Source: Gymnopilus junonius
Taxonomy: Eukaryota; Basidiomycota; Agaricomycetes; Agaricales; Galerinaceae
NCBI GenBank assembly: GCA_015501075.1
Contig: JADNYJ010000272.1
Coordinates: 1 to 45,639 of the forward strand
Length of the DNA: 45,639 bases
Direction of reading: 5' to 3'
Shown here piece by piece: positions 22,817-34,195 of the stretch. The position numbers were made by a program, and so were the translations under genes. Positions within the stretch are counted from its first letter, which is position 1. Each line of letters opens with the position of its first letter. Below the pieces are notes generated by a model. It saw only the letters and a program-made list of their open reading frames with translations, was not told the DNA's origin and did no database searches.

Positions 22817-25800
22817 TTATCTGACACCTCGAGGAGGGCAGTTGAAAGCAAACGCCACAGGGTTAGCCTTCAAAAATGAAACGAGCTGATCCAGATGAAC
22901 TGGATAGTCATGACAATCATGTTGGGGACACGATCGGAATAAGTGATCACGAGTTTGGGTATGGTGGCTGTACTTGCAACTGGTAGACTCGGGAATGTTG
23001 AATCGAGAGTAATACTCCCCAATGGGAGCATGGTTAGTGATGGCACGAGTGATCCTCGTAAAGAGAGTCAAGTCACCGCCTGCTGCTTGAAGCCAAGGAC
23101 CACCTCATTTGGCCCGTGGTTCGAGTCGGCCTCCATCAAGGTCGGTGAGTGACAGAAATTGTCGCCCTGAGTACGAAGGTTGCTGGAACAACTCTTGCCA
23201 GCCCTCCCCCAGATTATCGTCAGCCACTTTGCACAGTGAGGCAAGTGAGTGTGGCGTGTTAGGCCCTACCGTTACTGAAAGCTCAGTAGCCATGAGATGA
23301 GCTTGGTAGTGTATACCCCACTTCAAAGAAGATGGGACATGATGAAGAGAGATGTGGCGGTCAGGACCTCTGGTCCACCACTCTGTAAGGGCGTGGATAA
23401 CGGCCAAGGAATGAGCTTGGCCGGAATGCACGGAGGCATCAAGCAGACTTCCCAAAGCCTTGGTGGAGTCCGACATGATAACAATGTAGTCACAGTTGTC
23501 CATGGTGCAAGCCCGGACAATTGCAGTACGAAGGGAGTAAAGCTCAGCATCCTCTGCAAGAGCACTCCCAGCCACATAGCGAGATGCATGCACCTCGACT
23601 CCTTGGCGAAACACAAGTGAAGCTGCAATAGCTTGCTTGTTCCTGGTCAGTGGGGCGACTACCATCGCCGACACATACCAGAGTGGATGGTTCCTGCTTT
23701 GAAGCCTCCCAGAAGCAGTCTAACCATTCCGCCAGAGCCCAACCTTATCCTTGGGTGCCGGAGTGATATCAAAGCGAATTCCATGATGTAACTCAAGGAA
23801 TCGCCCGCCTGGACGAGCCTCTGGGGCAAAGGGCTCCAGAGGCTCGCTGACTACATGGAGCATGTCATCAACGTCCATAACAGTGCCCCGCACCTTAGCG
23901 CATTGTGGGGCAGTCATAAAGGCAGCAGAGCGAGGGTGAGGAGTCACTCCTTTGGAAAAGGGCGCACTCAGAAGGAGCGCACCGGGTGAGTGTCTGAGAG
24001 GGCCGCCATGCGCAGAACACCACTGCAGCAGCACGTTTCAGGACTAAGTTGATAGGGACCAGGCCAGCAAGGGCCTCATCCCCCAGTTGGGAGGTGCGGA
24101 AGCACCGGTAATCCAGAGCGCAGCATGACGTTGCATGCTGGTCAGTAGTTTAATGGTCCCTGGCACTTAGCACCTTGGAAGAACCACAGCGAGGCCTATG
24201 TTGCGATAGGCAACACACAAGACCTGTAAAGCAGACGCTTTTGCATGGGCGTGAGCCCCCTAGATGAGTTACCAAGCATCCGCATCGCCTTAATGGTGGT
24301 GAAGGACTTGGTGGAGTAATACCGGACATGTTCGTGAAATGTCAATTTCCGGTCAAAGAAGAAACCCAAGTACCGCCAAAACGGCTTGGGCGTCAGACGT
24401 TTGTCACGGGTGTAGGGAGCATACCCTAGATCCATGGATGGATTGAACTCAGATGAGAACGATCAAAATGGAATAACTCCGTCTTGTCGTGCTCAAGAGC
24501 GAGGGCGAACTTTGTGAAGAGTTCGAAATCACTGCATAGGACCTTTTCAGGGCTAAGCAGTTGGCGTCAAGGGTCTTTGACTGCACAATGAGTGTGCCAT
24601 CATCGACATAAGAGAGCAGAGTGGTATCGGAGACCGACTCATTCTGCATGAAAGCTTCAGCACTGGTGCGAGGAAGAGTGCCGAAAGTACTGGGGACAAA
24701 GCAGAGCCCTGCCCCACCCCGACATCAGCTTGTCGGGGGTCAGATTGAAAACCGTTCCAGGCATAAGACATGGAACGGCTGACCAGGTATGATGAAAAGA
24801 ATTCCACCATGTTAGGAGGGAAGCCCTGCTTCCTGAGATGCAATCAACACTTCGTGATTGAGGGAGGGAAGAACTGTGCCACGTCGAAGGCGATGACACT
24901 GGTCTTTAAGCTGCGAGCCCACCCTGCATGCACCAGGTGCATGAGGAGCAAGCCCGCATCCTCGGTGGAGCGCTGCCGCACACCACCGAGTTGATTAGGA
25001 TGAAAAATATCATGCTTGACAGCATCGAATTGAATATGGTTGGAAAGCATCTTTTCAACCAATTTGCCAAGGGTGTTCAGGAGGACAATAGGCCTGAATG
25101 CCTTAGGCATAGAATACGACAGCTTGTTCGGCTTAGGAATAATCACCGACAAGGACTCCTTAAAGTGAGTGGCCAATACCCAACCCGAAGGCAGGCATTA
25201 GCCAACTGCATGAACACCTGAAGACAGTGTTCATCACGAATAATTGCCTTAAGGTGTGACCACTTAATATGATCAGGACCCGGCGCTGAGTTGTTAGAGC
25301 AGGATGCCAAGGCCTCCCTCAATTCTAACAGTGAAAAGGTGGTCCACTCTCACACTTCCATATGGGAAGGGAGGTGAGACCACTAATGTGTATGTTCGGT
25401 CAGAGGCCGAGTTGTACGTGCCATGAAGGGCATCCCAGAGGGAGGGCATATCATGGCAGGGCTGTCCATTGAATTGGATAGCCTCGGAGGGTGGTAACTT
25501 GCGCTGCTGGATCCAGTTCATAAGATCCCAGGGGCGCTTGTTGGTAGTGGCAACTTCAGTGATGCGTTCATCAAAGAACTTGTGCTTCACAGCCTTGACA
25601 GCTTTGCAGAAAATTTTATGGTTATCGTGAGAGTTATCTCGCTGATAAGCATCGAAGGAATCCTCACAAGAGTGTCCCACCAAGGACGGAGTGAGGGGAA
25701 TGTGAATCGTCTTGGAATACTTTCGCCAAGCATCCGAGAAGGCCGAAGCCACATCCGAAGATACAGCCTCCACCTGATCCGGGGTGTTGATCAGCACAAA

Positions 25801-26618
25801 GGGATCAATGCCCTTGAGCTTCTCAATGATGGACAACACGAAGTCATCCAATTGATCCGGTGGCAGTGAGCGCATCAGAACAGTTGCTGCCGCCGGAGCA
25901 ACAGAAATAGAACAGGCCAACGGAACATGGTCCGATGGCCCACACCAAGTTCCCTCTCCGAGTGCCTGCAGACAGCTCCTCGGTAGGTTGAACGAAGATG
26001 AGGTCGATGACCGACTCTCGTAGTGATGGGTTGCCAGGGATGTGAGTGGGACCCAGATTGACTGGGAGAGAAAGCATCAGTCCCAGCATAGCTGCCGTGT
26101 TCAGCAGGTTGTTGGCTGTCGTCCGATGATGCAGGACACCAGGGTCCCACTTATTCGAATGACAGTTGAAGTCACCCCCCATGTAATGAAACATTGGAAG
26201 AAAGTCGGCCTGCTCAGTGAGCAAGTCGATAGCTGTGTGCTTATCGTCCGAATACACATTCAGTAAATTAACAATGGTGTCTCCGGTAAACAGAGAACCG
26301 CCATGATGTCCGTGATCTATAAGATCGTCGCATGGCAGGGTGCCAGGGGTTCAGCCTCATCGAAACGTAGGTCAGAACGCATGGCCGAGCCCAGTGGGGT
26401 CAGGCCGAACCATTACCTTCCAATCAGGGTGGTTCGGTGCACCAATAACTGCCTCACCTTCGGATCTCTCGAAGATGGGGCACGTCATATCTCACGCCAG
26501 GGTGGCTCTTGCAAGAAAATAACGTCAAAAGAATCTTTAGAGTCGAGAGTACATCGATATGACCATAATTCTGGTTACAATTGTACGAAATAATTCTAAC
26601 GTCCTCCTTTCTTCTCAT
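22817..26618 (-). pseudogene. LINE ORF2 (endonuclease, reverse transcriptase, RNase H), copy 4
   Basis: The endonuclease is at 25990-26618 (MYSDDKHTAIDLL and GGDFNCHSNKWDP). A linker frame of 208 codons (25294-25920) has FFDERITEVATTNKRPWDLM. The reverse transcriptase at 24196-25176 has PNKLSYSMPKAFRPIVLLN, VIAFDVAQFFP (first catalytic Asp), GVGQGSALSPVLSALF and LLSYVDDGTLIV (catalytic YVDD). RNase H lies near 23380-23674 (AEDAELYSLRTAI and IVIMSDSTKALGSL). The end at 22817-23071 has SCKYSHHTQTRDHLFRSCPQHD, where CECGHH of other copies has decayed. At least five breaks separate these parts. Domain order is that of Tad1-like fungal LINEs. Confidence 0.87.
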
Positions 26619-28437
26619 TATCGAGCTAGAGGAGGGACGTTAGACGTCAAGGTCCGGAGGGCGCGTCTATCATGTACCTCGCGGTATTTAGCTAGATCCA
26701 ATCGTGATCGAAGCGGTGTTCCCAGAACTTGCAGTTGCATCCTGTGGCAGGGTGCTCGCCCGGCAATTGGGGCAGCGGCCTTTGGGGCATGGCTCACCGC
26801 TGGAGTGGGGTGGCGCATACCGTCCGAATCCGGCGGAGGCCGGTTGCAGCAAGGCGTGAGGGCGCGATGCTCATCAGTGGCGTGAGGCCCGCCACACCGT
26901 GCACATCGGTGCTGGTGGGCCCTACAATCCTTGGTGAGATGACCCCAGCACTGGCACATGGGGACACCTCATTGAGCAGCAGCTGGGTTTACATAAAGCA
27001 GCTCGTCCTTGTAGCGAAAAGCTTTGTTAATAAGCATCTTCGCAGTTCATCCAGTCTGGGAATCCCAGATCTCGAAGTAGCAGTCGAACTTAGAGCTCTT
27101 TGCTGATTGACGTATGAGGCACGCATGCCCCACAAAAGGAATGCCCGAGAAGAGAGGGGCCCTTTCGAGTGCTCTTTCAATGTCAGCGATGGTGGTAGGA
27201 GTCCTCTGAAAGATGTCCGTGTAATAGGGAACATCCAAAACCTTCAGGAAGGCTTTGGACATCAGTAGTCTGACCCAGGGTGTCAGCTCCTTATTAGCAT
27301 CAGAGGTGCCCTGGACAATGTTGTAGATTGCACCCTGAAGGAGCATAAGCTCATCAGTCATGGGTACGTGATTGGTGTGCAAGGCCCACCCACGATAGGC
27401 GGGCTCCGCAGAAGTGATCCGAATATCGAATTGATCGAGGGCCATCATCCGGTTGATCTCATCAACCAGCATGGCGAGTATGACATTCATCGGCGCACGG
27501 TCGTTGAACACCACGAGAACTTGGCGGCGCGTCGGGCCAGCCATGACGTAGTCCAGCCCTTTAGACTTGGCTGGGGTGGTGGGTCTAGTCGGACCCTGGG
27601 AGGGACCGGGACCGGGATCAGGGCCTGGGCCTGAGGCCCAGGTCCAGGTTTGTGGTGCCATTTGAGTGACTGCCCACTCAAAATAGCGATTAGTAAGCGA
27701 CCCGCAGGTCAAGGACCCCGGAACTGGTGTCCGGAGTTTCGAGGTGAAGGAGTGCTTGGGATGGGAGGAAAGAGGAATGGGAGGGGGCCCTGGAGGGGGC
27801 GGCCTCTGATATTGGACCAGCTTCGCCTTCTGTTTGCAGGGCTGAAGCTTGGTACGAGAAGGAGCAGGAGCGGGAGCCTTGGGAGGCTCCGCAGGGTCTG
27901 CCAGAGGGCCATCTGCTTTGGAGGGGCGGACTGGGAAGACAAAGGCTCAGGAGGGGGAGCAGAGGCTTCTCCTCGAGTCTTCGCTATGTCTCAATACATG
28001 AGGTCCACTAGGGAGCTATCTGAATCAATGAGATTGCGGACGATAGACCATCTAAGAGACAGCAATCGTGCGCTAACACCCGTGGCCTCCTTGGCCCAAG
28101 GGGAAGTAGTGACCGAGTTCACTATTCAAGTAAAAAGGCCGGCATAATCAGGGCGATCTGCCCCTGATAAAGTAGAAGGCCCATTGGTCATCATAAATGA
28201 ACCAATGGTCTTCAGGGACTCCGCCACAGCAACCCAGTCCCCCTCCGATCCTGTAAGGGAAAGGGCAGTAGGCTGCAGCTCTGGAGAGGCGCTTGCGAGA
28301 GGAAAACGAATGGTATCATCATCCTCCCCCATGGAAACATCGGGGGACGAAGCCCTTGAAGCAATGGGAGTAGTGGCCCGTGAGTGAATCGCTGACCGAG
28401 ACTCAGCCTCCTCCTGCTCACGAGGAGCAGGGGTGGA
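26618..28437 (-). pseudogene. LINE ORF1, copy 4
   Basis: Pieces at 28126-28437 (ATTPIASRASSPDVSMGED), 27047-27712 (a 221-codon frame with MAGPTRRQVLVVFND) and 26618-26959 (zinc-knuckle end with CQCWGHLTKDC and CARCGGPHATDEH) align to ORF1 of copy 3. Frames are broken, with a TGA before the zinc knuckle as in copy 3. The ORF ends in TAA at 26618-26620, whose last base is the A of the ORF2 ATG (26616-26618), giving a TAATG overlap. Confidence 0.82.
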
Positions 28438-28445
28438 TGAAGAGT

Positions 28446-28610
28446 TGTTAGAGTGACTCTCACATGATATGTTACATGTCACAGAGTAGTTACATTGTAG
28501 CTAAGTCCTCCTGAAGTCCTTAGTTCTTAACTCTGGACTTCAGGTGAGTAGTACATAGTTTCTCCTTGTATTTAGTCAGTTCTTAACTCTGGACTTCAGT
28601 CCTTCTAACA
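28446..28610 (+). repeat. 5' LTR of the second copia family (165 bp)
   Basis: Begins TGTTAG and ends CTAACA, the same termini as the 508-bp family, and is followed directly by GGTTATGGGCCCC. It contains a direct repeat of AGTTCTTAACTCTGGACTTC (about 28525 and 28578). The 3' LTR is not in the window. Confidence 0.85.
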
Positions 28611-28623
28611 GGTTATGGGCCCC
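28611..28623 (+). promoter_or_regulatory. Primer-binding site, second copia family
   Basis: GGTTATGGGCCCC sits directly after the LTR and is complementary to the anticodon arm of initiator tRNA-Met (GGGCCCAUAACC), not to the tRNA 3' end. This is the half-tRNA priming arrangement known for Drosophila copia. Confidence 0.85.
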
Positions 28624-29181
28624 AGCATCTGAGACTGCAGGAATCAACTCTATTCATTTCCTTTGCACTCTAGCAGATTGCCGCTTCGCAACTTCGATAC
28701 ACACATGCATACACATTCCCGGCCATGCCTATGCAGTTATATGCAGATAGCTACCCAGACAAACGTGCAAACTGTGTTTCTTCAATTTGACCATTGAGGA
28801 CTCAATTCAACTTTGCTTCACAACATGCCCATTCGTTCTCGCACACATTCACAACTTCGCATACTGAGTACTGGTATTACCGCTATTCACATTGCCTCAT
28901 TTCACATCATTCCAACTGCTGGTCCTCGAGTTATCATTGAAGATTGTCTTGCATCTCAACTCAGTGAGATCAGCACTTCGTTCATCTTTGCGCATTTCCT
29001 TGCCTACACCCTTGCCGCATTCTTTGCAACATGGACTATCTGTTATAGGTCACACCCTTGATGTGCCTGCTTCATTGCATCCTCATTTGATCACCTCGTC
29101 ATTCACAATCAATACTTATTCCTATAAAGTGTCAACTCTACTACTTTGCCTTTTTGCCTTTTCAGCCTCATTCTGCCCACT

Positions 29182-30579
29182 ATGAACACCAACTCCACTC
29201 CTACCTTCCAAAAACATTCTGACACCAACTATGGCACCTGGAACAGTGAAATGGAGGCCTGGTTCCACGCAACTGGCCTGTGGCACATAGTGTCTGCTAA
29301 GCAAGCTAAGCCCAGAATTTCAACCTCACCCACCGACTCAGACCTTGAAAAAGTGGAGATTTGGGAGCAGAAAGCAGACAAGGCAGCTGGGATACTGTTC
29401 TTGATGGTGGAGGCACCACAGAGGGTGCATTTCAATGGAATCAGGGACGATCCAGTGGCAATGTGGAAGGCTTTGGAGGACATCCATTTGCAGAAGAAGC
29501 CAGGTTCTAGGTTCAATGCCTATGATGACCTATTCTCCATTCGCAAATTAGAGGAGGAATCACTGCAGGCCCTTCTCAATTGAGTTGACACTGCTCTGCA
29601 GCAAATTAGGGACCTCAGACCGAAGGATTTCACTCTGGAGAAGCTGGATGAGGAGTTGGCTTGCATGGCACTCATTAGGGAGCTCCCTGATGAATACAGC
29701 GCATTTGTGTCATCTCTACTGCTCAAGGACTCCCTCTCCAAGTCTACTCTTCAAGCTGCATTTGTTACAGAGGATATACAACACAAACGACGTGCAAATG
29801 ATGCTATATCAGTTGGGAGCGCTCTGGCTGCTTCCTCTGACTCTGGGAAGCGTCCCTGTATCTTCTGCAATGACCCAGCGCATGGAATCAAGGATTGCGA
29901 TGCATACAAGCAAGGAGCAGAGTATGCAACCAACAAGCGCACTATCTGGGCCAATAAGCCACCAAAAGTGCGAAAAGCAAAGGCTGCAGCTGCAGCTGCC
30001 TCCACAGACTCCACATCTTCATCAGGAGTGACTGAATTCGCTGGAAATGCAAGTCATCGCTCTTCTACCTCACTCCCACCTGCTGATAATGACTGGACTG
30101 CAGACACAGGTGCCACATCTCATATGACCCCACATCGTCATTGGATGCGCAATTACATTCCCTTTCACACTGGGGTAAAGTTAGCAGATGGCAGCATTGT
30201 TAGTTCAGCAGGAATTGGAACTGTGGTGTTTCACCCAGTTATTAGAGGTCAGGCAATGCATCCAGTAGAGTTTTCTAGAGTCCTTCATGTACCAGCACTT
30301 CAATCAAACCTTCTCTCATGCTTATACCTTGTCAGAGTAAAGGGCTTTGAGATTCACATCAATTCAGAGCAAATGGCCTTCAATCTGCGAAATGAGACCC
30401 TATTCTGTGCTCCCTTGAAGTCCAACAACTCTGCAATTCTGGGAGGACGCACCACACTTAGTCAAGAGTCTGCACACTGGGTTTCAACACTACCACTTAC
30501 TCCTACACTCTGGCATCGTCGCTGTTGTCACCACAATCATGCAGACATCTCTAAGATGCACAGAAATGGTCTGGTGACT
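29182..30579 (+). pseudogene. Second copia family gag, protease and pre-integrase, interrupted
   Basis: Gag begins MNTNSTPTFQKHSDTNYGTW and aligns with the young copia gag (MWKALEDIHLQKKPGSRFNA versus MWTLLEAAHLSKKPGARFNA). A TGA at 29581-29583 splits gag. The frame then continues from about 29584 through zinc knuckle CIFCNDPAHGIKDC, protease DWTADTGATSHM and a pre-integrase segment (LWHRRCCHHNHADISKMHRN; the usual RLGHH is altered to RCCHH). It stops at GLVT, where LINE sequence starts. The missing continuation (GMTLDLKEKPD onward) is found inverted at 32246-32776. Confidence 0.9.
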
Positions 30580-32245
30580 CGCATGGCGGCCCTCTCGGAC
30601 ACTCACCCAGTGCGCTCTCTTCTGAGTGCACCCTTTTCCAAAGGAGTGACTCCTCACCCTCGCTCTGCTGCCTTTATGACTGCCCCACAACGCGCTAAAG
30701 TGCAGGGTACTGTTATGGACATCGATGACATGCTCCATGTAGTCAGCGAGCCGCTGGAGCCCTTTGCTCCAGAGGCTCGTCCAGGTGGGCGATTCCTTGA
30801 GTTACATCATGGAATTCGCTTTGATATCACTCCGGCACCCAAGGATAAGGTGGGGCTCCAGCGCGAATGGTTAGACCGCTTCTGGGAGGCCTTGAAGCGG
30901 GAACCATCCACTCTGATCTGTGTCGGTGATGGTAGTCGCCCCACTGACTGGAACAAGCAGGCTATTGCAGCTTCACTTGTCTTTCGCCAGGGAGTTGAGG
31001 TGCATGCATCTCGCTATGCAGTGGGGAGTGCTCTTGCAGAGGATGCGGAGCTCTATTCCCTTCATACTGCAATTGTCCGGGCTTGCACCATGGACAACTG
31101 TGACTACATTGTTATCTTGTCAGATTCCACCAAGGCTTTGGGGAGTCTGCTTGATGCCTCCATGCATTCCGGCCAGGGTCATTCCTTGGCTGTGATCCGC
31201 GCCTTACAGAGTGGTGGACCAGAGGTCCTGACCGCCACATCTCTCTTCATCATGTCCCATCTTCTTTGAAGTGGGGTATACACTACCAAGCTCATCTCAT
31301 GGCTACTGAGCTTTCTGTAGCGGTGGGGCCTAACACGCCACATTCACTTGCATCGTTGTGCAAAGCAGCGGACGATAATCTGGGGAAGGCTGGCAAGAGT
31401 TGTTCCAGCAACCTTCATACTCAGGGCGACAATTTTTGTCGCTCACCGACCTCGACGGGGGTCGACTCGAACCACGGGCCAAACGAGGCAGTCCCTGGCT
31501 TCAAGCTGTAGGCGGCAACCTGACTCTCTTTACAAGGGTCACTCGCGCCATCACCAACCATGCTCCCATCGGGGAGTACTACTCTCGATTCAACATCCCC
31601 GAATCCACCAGTTGCGAGTGCGGCCACCATACCCAAACTCGTGATCATTTGTTCCGGATGTGTCCCCAGCACGACCGTCATGACTATCCAGTTCATCTGG
31701 ATCAGCTCGTATCCTTTTTGAAGGCTAATCCTACAGCATTCGCCTTCAACCGCCCCCCTCGGGGTGTCGGATAACTTGGTCGGGCAAGGTAGGTGTTGTT
31801 CCTGTTGGCTGGGTTCGGCGGTCTGGGGTGCGCTCAGAACAGAGTCCTAATACTTGGCGGGCTTCGGCCTTGCTGGGTTGAGGGTGGGGGTCTGGGTTCT
31901 GGAGCTTCGGCGCTATCGACAGACAAGTGTGACCCCCTGCTTCGGTGACCCGAAATGGTCTGCCTTCAGTGGCTAACACAGTATGCGTGCATCCTGGGCT
32001 GTCGGGTTTGGCTGGCGGGCCCCCTTCCGGTGCCCTTCTTCTACTTTGTTGGACCCCTCCCTTCAGTCGGGGCATCAACGAGAGTACGGGCCCATTGTTT
32101 TATGGTCCCAAGTCGGCCCACGGGAGCCAGTCTCGCACTAGGCGTAGTTTAATGGTAGATTACTTGGGTGTATGTATATCTGCGACCGGACTGCTTTCGC
32201 GCACCGGTATATAAATCCTTGATTTAAAAAAAAAAAAAAAAAAAA
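30580..32245 (+). mobile_element. LINE copy 5, 5'-truncated, with poly(A)
   Basis: Covers the C-terminal part of ORF2 and the 3' UTR, ending in about 20 A (32226-32245). The RNase H domain is well preserved: VGDGS, AEDAELYSLHTAI and VILSDSTKALGSL carry its acidic residues. The terminal motif SCECGHHTQTRDHLFRMC is at about 31604-31665. The ORF2 frame breaks at 31269 and resumes in another frame. It starts at CGCATGGCGG, within a few bases of where LINE copy 1 starts. Its frame joins the copia frame without a stop (see findings). Confidence 0.92.
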
Positions 32246-32843
32246 TCATTGTTGCGAGTGCATAGGCCCAGAACCAAAGGGGCAGGCCAGCTTCAAAGAG
32301 CATTGCTGAGATATCATCAGACATAGTTCTGTTTGCTCTCTCTGCTACTCCATTCTGTTGTGGCCTATTCCTGGTGCTGTGTCGCCTAATTATCCCACAA
32401 CTGTCTGTAAATGCGATAAACTCCTTAGACATGTATTCCCCAGCTTTATCGTCCTGTAATGCTTTGATTTTTGCATCCAATTGGTTCTCTGCCCATGCTT
32501 TGAACTGTTTGAAGGCTGTAAATGTTTTGCTCTTTCGCTTTAGAAGGTAGGCAGCTTAGAGTGAAGTGCAGTCATCAATATAAGTGACCCAGTATCTATA
32601 GCCCTCAGGGGTTGGAGTACGAATGGGGCCATGCAGATCTGAGTGTACAAGCTCTAGAGGCTTGGTAGCTCTGCTGGGTGAAGTTGGGAAAGGATTGGAA
32701 CACATCTTGCCTGCTAAACAAGGCTCACAAACTAAGTCAGGCTTTTCCTTCAAATCCAGAGTCATTCCAGTCACCAATCTCAGCAATGCTCTTTGAAGCT
32801 GGCCTGCCCCTTTGGTTCTGGGCCTATGCACTCGCAACAATGA
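32246..32843 (-). pseudogene. Copia integrase segment, inverted, flanked by 67-bp inverted duplicates
   Basis: On the minus strand 32776 down to 32246 encodes the part of integrase missing after 30579. It has LVTGMTLDLKEKPD, the zinc-finger CxxC (CEPCLAGKM), ELVHSDLHGPI with the first catalytic Asp, DDKAGEYMSKEF with the second, and NRPQQNGVAERANR with the Glu. There is a frame break near 32520. 32246-32312 and 32777-32843 are inverted copies of each other (both encode ISAMLFEAGLPLWFWAYALA) and each abuts the poly(A)/poly(T) end of a LINE. The second copia element therefore has its middle flipped between two opposed LINE copies. Confidence 0.88.
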
Positions 32844-33866
32844 TTTTTTTTTTTTTTTTTTTAAATCAAGGATTTATATACCGGTGCGCGAAAGCAGTCC
32901 GGTCGCAGATATACATACACCCAAGTAATCTACCATTAAACTACGCCTAGTGCGAGACTGGCTCCCGCGGGCCGACTTGGGACCATAAAACAATGGGCCC
33001 GTACTCTCGTTGATGCCCCGACTGAAGGGAGGGGTCCAACAAAGTAGAAGAAGGGCACCGGAAGGGGGCCCGCCAGCCAAACCCGACAGCCCAGGATGCA
33101 CGCATACTGTGTTAGCCACTGAAGGCAGACCATTTCGGGTCGCCGAAGCAGGGGGTCACACTTGTCTGTCGATAGCGCCGAAGCTCCAGAACCAAAGCCC
33201 CCATCCTCAACCCAGCAAAGCCGAAGCCCGCCAAGTATTAGGACTCTGTTCTGAGCGCATCCCAGACCGCCAAACCCAACCAACAGGAACAACACCTACC
33301 TTGCCCAACCAAGTTATCCGACACCCCGAGGGGGGCGGTTGAAGGCGAATGCTGTAGGATTAGCCTTCAAAAAGGATACGAGCTGATCCAGATGAACTGG
33401 ATAGTCGTGACGGTCGTGCTGGGGACACATCCAGAACAAATGATCACGAGTTTGGGTATGGTGGCCGCACTCGCAACTGGTGGATTCGGGGATGTTGAAT
33501 CGAGAGTAGTACTCCCCGATGGGAGCATGGTTGGTGATGGCGCGAGTGACCCTTGTAAAGAGAGTCAGGTTGCCGCCTACAGCTTGAAGCCAGGGACTGC
33601 CTCGTTTGGCCCGTGGTTCGAGTCGACCCCCGTCGAGGTCGGTGAGCGACAAAAATTGTCGCCCTGAGTATGAAGGTTGCTGGAACAACTCTTGCCAGCC
33701 TTCCCCCGGATTATCGTCCACTGCTTTGTGCAATGATGCAAGTGAATGTGGCGTGTTAGGCCCCACCGCTACAGAAAGCTCAGTCACCATGAGATGAGCT
33801 TGATAGTGTATGCCCCACTTCAGAGAAGATGGGAAATGATGAAGGGAGATGTGGCGGCCAGGGCCA
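32844..33866 (-). mobile_element. LINE copy 6, 5'-truncated, minus strand
   Basis: Begins with poly(T) (32844-32862) and carries the 3' UTR and C-terminal ORF2, with SCECGHHTQTRDHLFWMCPQHD and VAVGPNTPHSLASL. It is nearly identical to LINE copy 5 in inverted orientation but differs by scattered transitions. It is cut at about 33866 in the segment before the terminal motif. Confidence 0.92.
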
Positions 33867-33889
33867 GTACTTTACCTTAAGCCATTAAT

Positions 33890-34195
33890 TTCAAGTAGAC
33901 TCCAGTAGAGTCTGCTGGACTCCAGCAGACTCCAGCAGACTCTAGTAGACTCTAGCTGGAGTCTACTAGAGTCCAACTGGAGTCCACTAGAGTACCGGAG
34001 TCTACCGGAGTCTACTGGAGTCCAACCGGAGTCCAACCGGAGTCATACCGGAGTCATACCGGAGTCATACCGGAGTCATACCGGAGTCATACCGGAGTCA
34101 TACGGAGTCATACGGAGTCATACCAGAGTCATACCGGAGTCATACCAGAGTCATACCGGAGTCATACTGAGTTGTAACAGAGTCATACTGGAGTC
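33890..34195. repeat. GACTCC/GGAGTC repeat cluster with 11-bp tandem array
   Basis: 33890-34035 has inverted and direct ACTCCAGTAGAGTC and GGAGTCTACTAGAGTCC motifs. 34039-34170 is a tandem array of an 11-bp unit (GGAGTCATACC), about 11 copies. It resembles in style the clusters at 577-775, 6120-6475 and 10019-10345. Confidence 0.9.

Larger units (their letters stand above)
22350..28440 (-). mobile_element. LINE copy 4, near full length (about 6.1 kb), minus strand
   Basis: The most complete LINE here. Reading 28440 down to 22350 it has ORF1, ORF2 with endonuclease, linker, RT and RNase H, a terminal Cys/His motif, a ~450-bp 3' UTR and a short poly(A) (poly(T) at 22350-22365). The 5' end is cut within the ORF1 N-terminal region, soon after the CCACCCCTGCTCC sequence shared with copy 3. 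It inserted antisense into LINE copy 3. Many stops and frameshifts make it inactive. Its 5' end stops 5 bp before the LTR of the second copia family. Confidence 0.92.

Noticed and set aside
19716..28440. Twin-primed (5'-inverted) single LINE insertion
   Set aside because: The poly(A) end of the minus copy lies in the middle against the plus copy, and the shared ORF1-endonuclease region is present twice, so two nested LINE copies fit better.
32160..32222. C-terminal Phe-rich extension of the integrase frame (and the plus-strand equivalent at 32844-32950)
   Set aside because: Poly-Phe is only the LINE poly(A)/poly(T) tract read through; it is not part of integrase.
34039..34170. Telomere or centromere satellite
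   Set aside because: The 11-bp array is short, does not resemble TTAGGG, and sits inside dispersed repeats.
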